Positions 18,593 through 28,017 are shown, counted from the first letter of the stretch. The stretch: 64,000 nt of DNA from Methanomicrobiales archaeon (GCA_030019205.1 JASEFH010000001.1:242421-306420), one strand, 5' to 3'. Notes: generated by a model from the sequence alone, not told the origin. Made by a program: numbers and translations.

Positions 18593-19388
18593 GGCGGACG
18601 CATCGGGTGGGATTCTGCGGAGGGTCGTCGGCGCCCGGGGCACCACCTCCCCTCCGCGTTACGGTCCGCAGAGGCCGCGCGGGCATGGAAGAACCGCGCA
18701 GACCCCACGGCCGCGCGGCTTCACCCGTATGCGGTGGCGGGACAGGTACACGAAGGCGGAAGAGAAGCCGTCTGAGGGAAGCCTGAGCGATCCTGAATCG
18801 ATTCCGCCTCCTCGATAGGGAGGGGGACCGATCCGCGCGGGAGAGCGGACGAGCGCCTAGCGCACGCGGGGGTGGTGCAGGCAGGGGGGGAGAACCTTCT
18901 AACCCTCCGGCGGGTGCGGTAACGAGCGGGTGATGTGCGGCCGGTACCGATGGCCCGGGGCGCGCCGCCCTTATCCTGGGACAGGGGGCACTCGTCCGAG
19001 AGGGGAGGGTCTCGGCACAGTGATGGTGCAGACCCATTTTCCGTTCAGGGTATCGCATGAGGGGGATTCGGGTGAGGTGGCGGCACCCCGCCTTCCCCGG
19101 GCAGCCACGGCGTAGGGATCCGGGTCTTCGAGGTTCGGATGGCCTCGATACCCGGATCCGCGATCTCCCTGCTGCCCCGCCTGCCGCATTGTGCCGGCAG
19201 GGAGGTCCGTGGATCGGAACCCCCGTGCTGTTCTGACAGTCCTCATGACTGCATCGCCTCGATGCGGCAGCGAAGGCCGCACGCCATCCCTGCGACCGCT
19301 CAGGTGGCTGCTGCCGCGAACGGAACGCGCTGGCACGATTCCGATCGCCGAAGGAGACACCTCTTTCTGCCGCCTCGGAGGATCGGCC
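18593..19388. other. GC-rich gene-free spacer between convergent genes
   Basis: About 0.8 kb between the kinase gene and the convergent ferredoxin:thioredoxin reductase gene. The only clear structure is a long hairpin at 19116-19159. Open frames on either strand carry no recognisable motif. Confidence 0.5.
19116..19159. repeat. Long inverted repeat (hairpin) in intergenic space
   Basis: GGATCCGGGT (19116-19125) is exactly complementary to ACCCGGATCC (19150-19159), and TCGAGG (19128-19133) to CCTCGA (19143-19148). Together they form a 16-bp interrupted stem around a 9-base loop. It lies downstream of both convergent genes, so it may be a bidirectional terminator or a small structured RNA. There is no T-run beside it. 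Confidence 0.6.
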
Positions 19389-19718
19389 CTATTGCGGATC
19401 CTTCCGATCCACGACCTTGAAGAAGAGCTGGCAGTGGCAGTGCTCCTCCTGCTCGATCTCCTCTCCGTGGTACACGCACGGGCAGATGATCTCTTTGTCC
19501 TTTTCCAGATCCCGCGTGCGGATCCGGCAGGGGCAGTACTGCTCCCCCCATTTCAGTTTGTTCCGGGCGAGTCCCCGTATCACTGCCGCCAGCTGCCTCT
19601 TGTTGGGATTCAGAATCCAGCCTCTCTCCCGGGCGTAGCCCTTTGCCCACTCGTAGATGTTCTGCTCCACCTTGGACTCGAACTCAAGTTCCGGTTCAGA
19701 TTCGCCTTCGCCTGCCAT
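19389..19718 (-). CDS. ftrB: Ferredoxin:thioredoxin reductase catalytic subunit
   Basis: The catalytic FTR subunit carries a [4Fe-4S] cluster beside a redox disulfide and passes electrons from ferredoxin to thioredoxin-like proteins. The 109-residue product has the family pattern C-P-C (62-64), C-P-C (79-81) and C-H-C (94-96). No gene for the variable FTR subunit is adjacent, as is usual in methanogens. It lies 38 bases after purQ on the same strand and is probably the last gene of the cofG-purC-purS-purQ transcript. Its protein substrate here is unknown. Confidence 0.9.
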   Translation of the reverse strand: MAGEGESEPELEFESKVEQNIYEWAKGYARERGWILNPNKRQLAAVIRGLARNKLKWGEQYCPCRIRTRDLEKDKEIICPCVYHGEEIEQEEHCHCQLFFKVVDRKDPQ

Positions 19719-19756
19719 GCGCCGTTCCTCAACCGCCGAACTCCGATGGTAAATCG

Positions 19757-20476
19757 CTATGCTCTTTTAAAAACTGATCGCCCGGGAGCCTCAAGGTAAG
19801 CGATCATCGATTCGAATACCCGCCGCCCGTCGGAAGAGCCGAGGATCTCCTCCGACGACCGCTCCGGGTGCGGCATCATCAGGAGCACGTTGCCGTGATC
19901 GTTCAGGACGCCGGTGATGTTTCCGGCCGATCCGTTCACGTTGCTCTCGGGGGTGACCCTCCCTGCCGCATCGCAGAAGCGGAACACCACCTGGCGCCGG
20001 CGATTGAGCCGCTCGAGGACATCTTCCGCTGCCACGTAACGACCCTCTTTATGGGCGATGGGGATTCTCACCACTTCACCCTCCCGGAACCTGCACGTGA
20101 ACGGTGAGGTGGCATTCTCCACCCGCACGTGAACCCACCTGCAGATGAACTTGGGATAGGCGTTAATCGCGAACGTGCCCGGGGCAAATCCTCGTTCCGC
20201 CCCTATCTGGGCCCCGTTGCAGATGCCCAGGAAGAGCCCCCCCTCACGTACGTGCCTCTCCACCGCGTCCATGATCGCCGTCCGTGCAGCGATGGCCCCG
20301 GCCCGCAGGTAATCTCCGTAGGAGAATCCCCCCGGGACCACGATAGCATCGTAGGCGCGCTGAAGCCCCTCCTTGTACCAGATCAGGTCGGTGTCTACGC
20401 CGCAAACATCCTGGAGGGTGTGGAAGGTGTCGAGATCGCAGTTGCTGCCACCGAACTGCAGGACTGCGAACCTCAT
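19757..20476 (-). CDS. purQ: Phosphoribosylformylglycinamidine synthase, glutaminase subunit (PurQ)
   Basis: PurQ releases ammonia from glutamine for PurL in the fourth step of purine synthesis. The 239-residue class I glutamine amidotransferase shows the nucleophile C86 (L-G-I-C-N-G-A-Q) and the H203/E205 pair (M-P-H-P-E-R). It overlaps purS by 4 bases (20473-20476), which suggests translational coupling. purL itself is not in this window. Confidence 0.95.
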   Translation of the reverse strand: MRFAVLQFGGSNCDLDTFHTLQDVCGVDTDLIWYKEGLQRAYDAIVVPGGFSYGDYLRAGAIAARTAIMDAVERHVREGGLFLGICNGAQIGAERGFAPGTFAINAYPKFICRWVHVRVENATSPFTCRFREGEVVRIPIAHKEGRYVAAEDVLERLNRRRQVVFRFCDAAGRVTPESNVNGSAGNITGVLNDHGNVLLMMPHPERSSEEILGSSDGRRVFESMIAYLEAPGRSVFKRA

Positions 20477-20718
20477 TCCCTGACCTCAATCTCGTAGCGG
20501 TGAATCACCGGATTGGCGAGAAGGCGCTCGCACATCCGCGCCGCCTCCTCCCGTGCCGCTCTCTTGTCTGCCGCTTCCAGGGTGACGCAGAAGATACGCG
20601 CCGTTCGCAGACTCTCCGTTTCGAATCCCAGACTCTTCAGGGCATGCTGGATCGCCCGCGCCTCGGGGTCGAGAATTCCCTCCCGGAGCGTTATCATGAT
20701 CTCCACATGGTACTTCAT
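20473..20718 (-). CDS. purS: Phosphoribosylformylglycinamidine synthase, PurS subunit
   Basis: PurS bridges PurL and PurQ in the three-part FGAM synthase and helps channel ammonia. The product is 81 residues, typical for the family, starting M-K-Y-H-V-E-I-M-I and containing the expected L-D-P-E-A-R-A-I block. Its ATG (20716-20718) overlaps the purC stop codon in an ATGA arrangement. A longer frame upstream of this ATG is purC sequence in another phase and is not coding. Confidence 0.95.
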   Translation of the reverse strand: MKYHVEIMITLREGILDPEARAIQHALKSLGFETESLRTARIFCVTLEAADKRAAREEAARMCERLLANPVIHRYEIEVRE

Positions 20719-21443
20719 TTCCCTCCTCCGCTCGTACCGGGCACGATTCTCCCTGCCACCGCAGCATAGGCCGAGATCACGTCTCCCTTCCCGAACCGGT
20801 ACACGTCCTTGTCCATGGACTCCCCGCTCACCGTATCCCAGAGGCGCATCGAGTCCATGGAGATCTCGTCGCCCAGCACGATCTCGCCCCTCCACCGACC
20901 GAACTCCATCTTGAAATCGACGAGGGTCAATCCCTTATCTTTGAAGTGCTCGGACAGCAGGCGGTTGATCTCCAGGGAGAGCTCCCGCACCCGGTCGAGC
21001 GCCCTCCTGTCGAGGATCCTCAGCGCCAGGATCAGGTCGTCGTTCAGCATCGGATCGTGGCGGGAATCATCCTTGTAGTCGATGATGATCACGGGCGGAT
21101 CGAGGGGGGTGCCTTCCGCGATCGGATACCTCTTCACCAGGGAACCGGCAGCGATGTTCCGGACGATCACCTCGAGGGGAATCATCTCCAGGTTCCGCAC
21201 GAGCATCCGGCGTTCGTCCAGCATGCGGATATAATGCGTCGGGATGCCCCGGGCCTCCAGGTACTCGAACACGTAGGCAGAGACGGCGGCGTTGAGCTCC
21301 CCCTTGCGGGGGAGCACATCCTTTTTTGTGCCATCGAATGCCGTGATATCGTCGCGGAACTCCATGATCAGCCGGTCGTCGCTGTCGGAGCGGTATACCG
21401 ACTTCGCCTTGCCTGCACGGAGCAGTTTGCCCATCTTCACCAT
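20715..21443 (-). CDS. purC: SAICAR synthetase (PurC)
   Basis: PurC joins aspartate to CAIR using ATP, the eighth step of inosinate synthesis. The 242-residue product has the conserved start G-K-A-K-S-V-Y, D-D-I-T-A-F-D-G-T-K-K, the block I-P-L-E-V-I-V-R-N-I-A-A-G-S and a C-terminal D-F-K-M-E-F-G. AGGAG lies 8 bases before ATG 21443, which favours this start over the ATG nine bases later. It overlaps cofG by 7 bases upstream and purS downstream. Confidence 0.95.
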   Translation of the reverse strand: MVKMGKLLRAGKAKSVYRSDSDDRLIMEFRDDITAFDGTKKDVLPRKGELNAAVSAYVFEYLEARGIPTHYIRMLDERRMLVRNLEMIPLEVIVRNIAAGSLVKRYPIAEGTPLDPPVIIIDYKDDSRHDPMLNDDLILALRILDRRALDRVRELSLEINRLLSEHFKDKGLTLVDFKMEFGRWRGEIVLGDEISMDSMRLWDTVSGESMDKDVYRFGKGDVISAYAAVAGRIVPGTSGGGK

Positions 21444-22423
21444 CGTCTCTCCTGAATCTGTTGCGCCAGCGCTCTGATAAGCGCTTCGATTCGGGGGTGG
21501 AACCAGCCCTTCTCGATGTACTGCGGATAGATGCAGAGCCGCTCCTGCAGAGCCGCACTCCCTGCGAGGATCTTCAGGTCCGGGATCTGGGGCCAGGGAT
21601 GCTCGGGATTTACGTAGTCGATCGTGCAGGGCGATATGCCGCCGAGATCGTTCGCGCCGCATCGGATAAACCGGGCCGCATCGACGAGGTTTGGTGCGAT
21701 CTGGACGGCAACGTCGCGGGGAAGGATCTCCCGCGCCAGCGCTATCGCCCTGCAGATCTCTCCGGAGGTGGGTGAGGCGGCGGCTGCCATCGGCGTGTTC
21801 TCCTTGGCGCAGAAGTTCTGGACGATGACCTCCTGTATGTGACCGTACCGTCTGTGCAGATCCCGGATCACGGTAAGGGACTCCTCCCTGTCGCTCTCCG
21901 ATTCGCCTATCCCCACGAGGATCCCGGTGGTAAAGGGTATGCGAAGCCTGCCGGCGTCCTCGAGCATCTGGATGCGGACCTCGGGGACCTTCCCGGGGGA
22001 GTGCCTGTGGGCGGGAACGCGGGCGGTCGTCTCCAGCATGAGACCCATGCTCGCATTCACCTCGCGGAGCCTCTCCATCTCCTCGGACGTGAGAATGCCG
22101 GCGTTCGTGTGGGGAAGGAGCCCATGCTGGAGGGCGCGTTCGCTCATCGCGAAGCAGTAATCCAGGATGCTCGAATATCCCGAGGATGCGGAGAGCAGTT
22201 CCGCAAATCCCGGTTCCTGCTCGGGGCGCTCGCCGAAGGTGAACAGGGCCTCCGTGCAGCCCGTCTCCGCTCCCAGGCGGAGCGTCCTCTCCACGGCCTC
22301 GGGGGAGAGGATGCAGCCCTCCCGGACCGGAGTGCGGAAGCAGCAGTAGCTGCAGCGGTTCCTGCACGCCGTGGTCAGGGGGAGGAAGACGTTGCGCGAG
22401 AAGGTGATGGTGCGCCCCTGCAT
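21437..22423 (-). CDS. cofG: FO synthase subunit 1 (CofG)
   Basis: CofG is a radical-SAM enzyme that, with CofH, makes the deazaflavin FO core of coenzyme F420 from tyrosine and a ribityl-diaminouracil. The 328-residue product has the cluster motif C-x3-C-x2-C at C20, C24 and C27, followed by family blocks F-T-F-G-E-R-P and P-H-T-N-A-G-I-L. No cofH lies in the window, but cofC and cofE are 0.6-2 kb away. It is the first gene of the - strand operon that continues into purC, purS, purQ and ftrB. Confidence 0.95.
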   Translation of the reverse strand: MQGRTITFSRNVFLPLTTACRNRCSYCCFRTPVREGCILSPEAVERTLRLGAETGCTEALFTFGERPEQEPGFAELLSASSGYSSILDYCFAMSERALQHGLLPHTNAGILTSEEMERLREVNASMGLMLETTARVPAHRHSPGKVPEVRIQMLEDAGRLRIPFTTGILVGIGESESDREESLTVIRDLHRRYGHIQEVIVQNFCAKENTPMAAAASPTSGEICRAIALAREILPRDVAVQIAPNLVDAARFIRCGANDLGGISPCTIDYVNPEHPWPQIPDLKILAGSAALQERLCIYPQYIEKGWFHPRIEALIRALAQQIQERRW

Positions 22424-22999
22424 ACAGGTACCTTTCGTCCCGCCGTCACTTCAAACTTTACAACTCCGGGATGCGCTGGAGCGGTTCTGCCCGGTTCTCC
22501 TGCGGCATCCTGGAGAACCGCGCTGCTCCCCCTGCCGAAGAGCGGATGCGGGGGTGAGCTGCACGGCGACCGGATCGGAGATGCACCGCGGGCGGAATGA
22601 GCAGGGAGCCGGGGAGCACAGCGGGATCTTCCCCCCGGGGCGAGGCTAACGCCGATGCGGAGGCGACGGGAATCGGGCAGGGATGCGGGACGGTATCCTC
22701 CCGCTGCGCACCATCCTCGAGTTTGGGGGCAGGACCGCGATCGTCTCCACCCGCTGTCGGGACCGACGGCGGGCGGACTTCGAGCACCGATGCCCCCCTG
22801 TGCCCCTTCGGTGCAGGATCCCCGGCGGGATTGCTCCGCCCTCTCCTGCTCCATCCGCGCCCCTTCCCTGCTTCTCCCCCGTATCCATCCCCGCCCGGGT
22901 CGCTATCGTGCTCCGGGCTGCCAGAAAACCGGACCTTGCAGCCCGATACACAAATCCACGCCGATGCCATTTTATGGACGGGAGTGATACCGTACATGA
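22424..22999. other. GC-rich divergent spacer between cofG and cofC, with a cofC promoter
   Basis: About 0.58 kb without a convincing gene. At its right end CCATTTTATGG (22969-22979) lies about 25 bases before the cofC ATG, a good archaeal TATA-box position for a leaderless mRNA. The rest shows only overlapping spurious frames. Confidence 0.5.
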
Positions 23000-23635
23000 A
23001 TGCCGGTGCACGCAGTCATCCCATTCAAACCGCAGAATCCCAAAACACGACTCTCCTCCGTGCTGAACCGTTCGGAGCGGGAGAGGTTTGCCGAGGCCAT
23101 GCTGCAGGATGTGATTCAGGCCGTTCTGGACGGGGGGTGCGAACCGACGCTCCTGGTCACGCACCCGTTCCGGGGGTATGCCGGGGTGCCGGTTATCGTC
23201 GATCCCGGGGACCTGAACGAAGCCCTGAACCGCCTGTTCCAGACGGCAACCGCACCGCTCCTGGTCATCATGTCCGATCTGCCGCTCGCCACCGCGGAGT
23301 CGGTGCGGCGCCTGATCGCTTCTCCCGCCGATATCGCATTCGTCCCCGGGCGGGGCGGGGGAACGAATGCCATCTTCGTCAGGCGTCCGCAGCGGTTCCG
23401 TGCCGACTTCTACGGTGCCAGTTTCATGAAACATCGCAAGATCGCAGAAGACACCGGCGCCACGTACGACGTGGTGGACTCGTTCCGGCTGCATACCGAC
23501 GTGGACGAGGAGGAGGATCTGGTGGAGGTGCTCATCCACGGCGGGGGAATGGCGAGGAGATTCCTGGAGGATTCAGGATTCTCGCTTCGCATCGAGAACG
23601 GACGGGTCGGCGTGCAGCGCAATCCCCATGAATAG
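23000..23635 (+). CDS. cofC: 2-phospho-L-lactate guanylyltransferase (CofC)
   Basis: CofC activates 2-phospho-lactate with GTP (PEP in some organisms) for coupling to FO, the step that builds the F420 side chain. The 211-residue nucleotidyltransferase begins A-V-I-P-F-K-P and has I-M-S-D-L-P-L-A and P-G-R-G-G-G-T-N-A, as in CofC. ATG 23000 lies about 25 bases after a TATA-like box, so the mRNA is probably leaderless. The last 63 bases overlap the 3' end of cofE on the opposite strand. Confidence 0.93.
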   Translation: MPVHAVIPFKPQNPKTRLSSVLNRSERERFAEAMLQDVIQAVLDGGCEPTLLVTHPFRGYAGVPVIVDPGDLNEALNRLFQTATAPLLVIMSDLPLATAESVRRLIASPADIAFVPGRGGGTNAIFVRRPQRFRADFYGASFMKHRKIAEDTGATYDVVDSFRLHTDVDEEEDLVEVLIHGGGMARRFLEDSGFSLRIENGRVGVQRNPHE

Positions 23636-24373
23636 GCAGCCCGAAGCCTCGATCGCGGCCACACCCTTCTCCTCGACGATCGGCAGGCCGGCGTTCCGTA
23701 CGATCGCCGCCGGGATGCACTCATCCGCCTCCCCCATGACCAGCTCGGCAGCAGATGCGATGCAGTCGGCCACGGCCCGCTGCGTCACGTGAAGTTCGCG
23801 CCCGAAGAGATCCCGCCGACCGCGCTCGTCCACGACAGACCGGATCCCGGCGACGCCGATGGCGATCCCGCTGCAACCGAGGCGCATCGCATGCGTTCGG
23901 GAATCCGCGACGATCACCGCGGCCCGCACGTTGAAGCGCGCCTCGATCCGTCTGCGGAGCGATTCGGCGCTGGCGTCCGGATCGGCGGGAAGCAGCACCA
24001 CGTATTCCGCCGGAGCGTTCGACTCGTCCACTCCGGCGTTCGGCAGCAGCGTACCCCCCTTCATGGTGAGCAGAAACCCCTCGATGCCGCCCACGATCGC
24101 ATCGCTCTCCGCGATGATCACCTCGACCAGGCGCGGATCCATGCGGTACCTTCCGCCCAGCTCGAGGGCACGGGGCGAAGGTCTGACATCGGAGAGCCGC
24201 GCCAGACGGTTCTCTGCCGTCGCCACCGCCGACTCCGCGACGACCAGGATATCGCCCTCCTGGATGCCGCGGGCACCGCTGCGGACGGCTGCCTCCGAGA
24301 TGATGCCTGCCAGGTCCTGCCCCGGTCGTATGATCCCGGTCTTCAACCCGAACACGGTGAACGATTCCGTCAT
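23573..24373 (-). CDS. cofE: Coenzyme F420:L-glutamate ligase (CofE)
   Basis: CofE adds gamma-linked glutamates to F420-0 using GTP. The 266-residue product starts with the family V-F-G-L-K-T-G-I-I-R-P-G block and shows V-A-E-S-A-V-A-T-A-E-N-R and V-A-D-S-R-T-H-A-M-R-L-G-C-S-G, a metal/GTP-binding region. It overlaps folP by 4 bases and is the last gene of the glyA-folD-folP-cofE operon. Its 3' end runs 63 bases into convergent cofC. Confidence 0.94.
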   Translation of the reverse strand: MTESFTVFGLKTGIIRPGQDLAGIISEAAVRSGARGIQEGDILVVAESAVATAENRLARLSDVRPSPRALELGGRYRMDPRLVEVIIAESDAIVGGIEGFLLTMKGGTLLPNAGVDESNAPAEYVVLLPADPDASAESLRRRIEARFNVRAAVIVADSRTHAMRLGCSGIAIGVAGIRSVVDERGRRDLFGRELHVTQRAVADCIASAAELVMGEADECIPAAIVRNAGLPIVEEKGVAAIEASGCLFMGIALHADPSVLDAKRES

Positions 24374-25182
24374 ACCCGCTCCCGCATCTTCTCGGCGATC
24401 CGCAGCGCATCCGCCGTCTCCGCCACGTCGTGGCTCCGCACGATGCTGGCGCCCCGTTCGACGAGCAGCGCCGTGAGCGCCAGGGAACCGTGCAGCCTCC
24501 TCTCCGGCCCTTTGTGGAGCAGCTCCCCGATGAACGTTTTGCGGGAGATCGCCGCAAGGAGAGGGCGCCCGTAGCCTTCGAAGAGAGAGAAGTGGCGGCA
24601 GAGCTCCCAGTCGTCCTCGCTCCTCCGCTCACGCGTCCACTTTCCGATCCCGGGATCGAGGACGACCTCGTCGATGCCGTATGCATCGCATCGATCCAGC
24701 ACCAGCGCGAGCGCCGCCAGTGTATCCTGGAGCCCGACGGCATCCCCCGGCTGCTGCCGCGAGGCCATGGCGATGGCCGGGAGACCGTGGTCCGCCACCT
24801 GCCGGGCCAGGGATGGATTCGCGAGTCCGCAGATGTCGTTCACCGCATGGATCTCGTGGGCGAGGGCGATCTCGAGCACTTCCGGGTGCATGGTATCCAC
24901 CGAAACGGTTATTCCGCTCCCGTCGAGCTCGGCGAGGGCGGCATCGATCCGCTCCCCCTCCTCCCGGACGCTCACCGGGGGGACGCCCGGAGCGGTGCTC
25001 CTGCCGCCGATATCGACCATATCGGCCCCGCCGGATATCATATCCACAGCCCGCTCGTACACCCGGCCGATCGGCGTGTAGGATCCGGAGAAGAAGGACT
25101 CGGGGCTGCAGTTGATCACACCCATGAGACGTACCGGTTCGCCGCCGCCGATGCGGATACGGTTTATCGTACAGGTATGCAT
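24370..25182 (-). CDS. folP: Dihydropteroate synthase family protein
   Basis: A pterin-binding TIM-barrel protein of 270 residues. Dihydropteroate synthase condenses a pterin pyrophosphate with p-aminobenzoate. Family motifs are [11 protein letters not shown] (compare M-G-I-L-N-V-T-P-D-S-F), [10 protein letters not shown], and late [13 protein letters not shown] and R-S-H-D-V. It overlaps folD upstream and cofE downstream. Next to glyA and folD, a role in making a folate-type carrier is likely, but some archaeal homologues may act on other pterins, so exact chemistry is inferred. Confidence 0.85.
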   Translation of the reverse strand: MHTCTINRIRIGGGEPVRLMGVINCSPESFFSGSYTPIGRVYERAVDMISGGADMVDIGGRSTAPGVPPVSVREEGERIDAALAELDGSGITVSVDTMHPEVLEIALAHEIHAVNDICGLANPSLARQVADHGLPAIAMASRQQPGDAVGLQDTLAALALVLDRCDAYGIDEVVLDPGIGKWTRERRSEDDWELCRHFSLFEGYGRPLLAAISRKTFIGELLHKGPERRLHGSLALTALLVERGASIVRSHDVAETADALRIAEKMRERV

Positions 25183-26006
25183 CGTCTCGACCGTGCCGCC
25201 CGAACCGTATTCTCCATCAGGGAGGAGATGGTCATCGGACCGACCCCTCCCGGGACGGGCGTTATCCAGGAGACCTTCTCGCGCACCTCGTCGAACGCCA
25301 CATCACCGCAGAGCTTCCCGTTCACATGGTTGGTCCCCACATCGACCACCACCGCCCCCTCCCGCACCATATCCGCCGTGACGAACCGCGCCCGCCCCGC
25401 GGCGCTGACGAGGAGGTCCGCCTCGCGGGTCTTTGCGGGGAGATCCCGCGTCCTGCTGTGGCAGACGGTCACCGTCGCGTCGGCACTCAGCAGCAGAGCT
25501 GCAAGCGGTCTTCCCACCTCGACGCTCCGCCCGATCACGACGGCATCCATCCCGGCAGGAGAGATGCCGTACTCGGAGAGGAGCGTCATGATCCCGAGCG
25601 GAGTCGCGGGTGCGAACGTGGGGTGGCCGGCGAAGAGGGCGCCCAGGTTGCAGGGATGGAACCCGTCCACGTCCTTCTCCGGGTCGACCTTCGAGAGGAC
25701 CGCTTCCATGTCGATTCTGGCAGGGAGCGGCAGCTGCACCAGGATGCCGTCGATATCCGGGTCCCGGTTCAGGCGGTCGATGCTCGCGAACAGATCGGCG
25801 GGCTCCGCGGTTTCGGGAAGCTCCACGCCGATCGAGCCGATTCCGACCCGCTCGCAGGCGCGGTGCTTCATCCGCACGTAGAGTCGGCTCGCCGGATCGT
25901 CGCCCACGATGATCGTGGCGAGGCGGGGGCGGATCCCGGATGCTTCGATCTCCCGAGAGAGCCGATCGAGTCTTCTTTCCGAGACTGCTTTTCCATCGAG
26001 TATCAT
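25164..26006 (-). CDS. folD: Methylene-tetrahydrofolate dehydrogenase/cyclohydrolase (FolD)
   Basis: FolD interconverts methylene-, methenyl- and formyl-tetrahydrofolate with NAD(P). The 280-residue product has the substrate-domain motif with the catalytic lysine (Y-V-R-M-K), [10 protein letters not shown], the cofactor-binding [11 protein letters not shown] and C-terminal [11 protein letters not shown]. It overlaps glyA by 4 bases and folP by 19. Methanogens run C1 flux mainly on tetrahydromethanopterin, so a folate enzyme here implies a separate biosynthetic C1 branch. Confidence 0.94.
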   Translation of the reverse strand: MILDGKAVSERRLDRLSREIEASGIRPRLATIIVGDDPASRLYVRMKHRACERVGIGSIGVELPETAEPADLFASIDRLNRDPDIDGILVQLPLPARIDMEAVLSKVDPEKDVDGFHPCNLGALFAGHPTFAPATPLGIMTLLSEYGISPAGMDAVVIGRSVEVGRPLAALLLSADATVTVCHSRTRDLPAKTREADLLVSAAGRARFVTADMVREGAVVVDVGTNHVNGKLCGDVAFDEVREKVSWITPVPGGVGPMTISSLMENTVRAARSRRCIPVR

Positions 26007-27250
26007 GCCAGCTCTGGGAATATGGGGAACCTCGCGGAGAGGTCGGTCACCTCGGCATGCGTCTCCTCTATCACCTTCGGATCCCGGATATGTTTCACGA
26101 CCCGGGCGATCAGCTCGCCTATCTGCCGCATCTCCCCCTCTTTCATCCCTCTCGAAGTTACGGCCGGTGTGCCGACACGGAGACCGCTCGTGACGAACGG
26201 GCTCTTGGTCTCCCGGGGGATCGTGTTCTTGTTCACGGTGATCCCTGCCCTGCCGAGAGCGGTCTCCGCTTCCAGACCGGTGATCCCGTACTCGGTGAGA
26301 TCGATCAGAATCAGGTGGTTATCCGTCCCGCCGGATACGAGGCGGAGCCCGGCATCCATCAGAGTCTCTGCCATTGCCCTGGCATTCTTCACGATCTGGC
26401 GGTTGTACTCCTTGAACGAAGGCTGGAGAGCCTCCTTCAGGCAGACCGCTTTTGCCGCGATGGTGTTCATGAGAGGTCCTCCCTGCATCCCGGGGAAGAC
26501 GGCTCGATCGACCAGCGTGGCATACTCCTGGTCGCAGAGGATGGCGCCGCCCCTCGGGCCCCGGAGCGTCTTGTGGGTGGTCGTGGTGATGAAGTCGACG
26601 ACACCGACGGGGGTGTTGTGGATGCCGGCAGCAACCAGGCCGGCGATATGCGCGATATCCGCCATGCAGTAGGCATCGACGCCCTCCGCGATCTCCGCGA
26701 ACGCCTTGAAGTCGATCTCCCGGGGATAGGCGCTGGCGCCGCAGACGATCACCTTCGGTTTCACCTTGCGTGCGATCTCCTCCACCATACCGTAGTCGAG
26801 GCGTTCTGTCTCGAGATCCACTCCGTACTGGGTCACGTGGTACATCTTGCCGGAGAAACTGACCGGCGAGCCGTGCGAGAGGTGCCCCCCCTGCGTGAGA
26901 CTCATGCTCATCAGCCGGTCCACGCCGCATTCCATGACTGCAAAATAGATGGCCATATTCGCCTGCGTGCCGGAATGGGGCTGTACATTGGCGTGTTCGG
27001 CGTTGAAAAGCTTCTTCATGCGATCCCGTGCAAGATTCTCCACGACATCGTAGTATTGGCAGCCCCCATAGTATCTCTTGCCCGGGTAGCCTTCAGCGTA
27101 TTTGTTGGTCATGATGGATCCCATCGCCTCGAGCACCGCCCTGCTGGTGATGTTCTCCGAAGCGATGAGTTCCAGTCCGTTGAGTTGACGCAAATGCTCC
27201 TTTTCGAGGAGATCTGCTACCTCTGGATCCGTTTCGGCAAGATAGGACAT
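26003..27250 (-). CDS. glyA: Serine hydroxymethyltransferase (GlyA)
   Basis: A PLP enzyme that moves the hydroxymethyl group of serine to a pterin carrier, giving glycine. The 415-residue product has L-I-A-S-E-N near residue 28, P-H-S-G-T-Q-A-N, and the PLP lysine K227 in [10 protein letters not shown]. The frame is open to 27361, but ATG 27250 fits the family N-terminus. On the - strand AATATTA lies about 27 bases upstream, so the mRNA may be leaderless. It is the first gene of the folD-folP-cofE operon and divergent from the coiled-coil gene. Confidence 0.95.
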   Translation of the reverse strand: MSYLAETDPEVADLLEKEHLRQLNGLELIASENITSRAVLEAMGSIMTNKYAEGYPGKRYYGGCQYYDVVENLARDRMKKLFNAEHANVQPHSGTQANMAIYFAVMECGVDRLMSMSLTQGGHLSHGSPVSFSGKMYHVTQYGVDLETERLDYGMVEEIARKVKPKVIVCGASAYPREIDFKAFAEIAEGVDAYCMADIAHIAGLVAAGIHNTPVGVVDFITTTTHKTLRGPRGGAILCDQEYATLVDRAVFPGMQGGPLMNTIAAKAVCLKEALQPSFKEYNRQIVKNARAMAETLMDAGLRLVSGGTDNHLILIDLTEYGITGLEAETALGRAGITVNKNTIPRETKSPFVTSGLRVGTPAVTSRGMKEGEMRQIGELIARVVKHIRDPKVIEETHAEVTDLSARFPIFPELA

Positions 27251-27251
27251 A

Positions 27252-27482
27252 CATATAAAGATGCATCGGCAAGGTAATATTGTTTCTTTTGGCGCCTCCG
27301 GGCGACAGACGGGCAGGGACGGGACCCCCCGGGATCCCTCCTCCAGGATTTCGGTCCTCATTATGAAATTTTCGAAAAATTGCTGCAGGTATTCTGCTGT
27401 GTTCGGTAATAATTAGTGCACAAATGGGGCGATATCACAAATCTTATAGGTTACCAGTATGATGATTATTCGTAAGGGTAGA
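27252..27482. promoter_or_regulatory. AT-rich divergent promoter region, glyA / coiled-coil gene
   Basis: On the - strand AATATTA near 27277 sits at box A distance from the glyA ATG. On the + strand ATCTTATAGG (27440-27449) lies at the right distance for a start near 27470. A palindrome TTTTCGAAAA (27370-27379) within AT-rich sequence is a possible operator; no regulator can be named. Confidence 0.5.
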
Positions 27483-28004
27483 ATGGCAGCCAAAGATGCA
27501 CAGATTGCTTACCTGAAACACGAACTCGAGGTACGGGAGAGGGAGATACAAATGCTAATGGAAGGGTCCAAGGGTCCGGGCGATGCAGAGGGGAGACTAT
27601 CCGATCTTGAGGGAAAGGTCCGCGAGATGGAGGCACTGATGAAGGGTCTGACAGAAGAGCTCTTGGATCTGAAGACCATCGTCATGAAGCTGCACGCAAA
27701 GGAAGAGGAGCGGCGCACTGCGATCCCGCGATCCGCCGCGCCTCCGGCTCGTCAGAGGGCCATGCCGACGGCATCCGCCGAGAAGACCTCCGCTCCGGCG
27801 GGCGAACAGTCGCTGATCATCCAGATGGACGGCACCCTGAAACCCGAAGGTAAGCAGAGGGAAGGGCTTATCGTCGCAAGCTCCCGCTTCGGTGCGACTC
27901 CGGGAGCGAAAGGGAAGAACAAAGGGCGACTCGTCAGCGACGACAGAAAGAAGGGCGGCGATCTGATCTACGCCATAGAAGAAGAAAAGGGAAAGAACGA
28001 GTAG
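27483..28004 (+). CDS. Coiled-coil protein upstream of smc, function unknown
   Basis: The product is 173 residues. The N-terminal half (about 1-85) is a heptad-rich helix dense in E, K, L and R; the middle is Pro/Ala-rich, and the C-terminal part is basic with Gly-Lys stretches. No catalytic motif is present. ATG 27483 follows AAGGG at 8 bases and the TATA-like ATCTTATAGG (27440-27449); ATG 27459 is in frame upstream but sits too near that box. The stop lies 13 bases before the smc start, so it is probably co-transcribed with smc and scpA. A condensin-related role is inference from position only. Confidence 0.78.
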   Translation: MAAKDAQIAYLKHELEVREREIQMLMEGSKGPGDAEGRLSDLEGKVREMEALMKGLTEELLDLKTIVMKLHAKEEERRTAIPRSAAPPARQRAMPTASAEKTSAPAGEQSLIIQMDGTLKPEGKQREGLIVASSRFGATPGAKGKNKGRLVSDDRKKGGDLIYAIEEEKGKNE

Positions 28005-28017
28005 GGAGTTCACGTCT

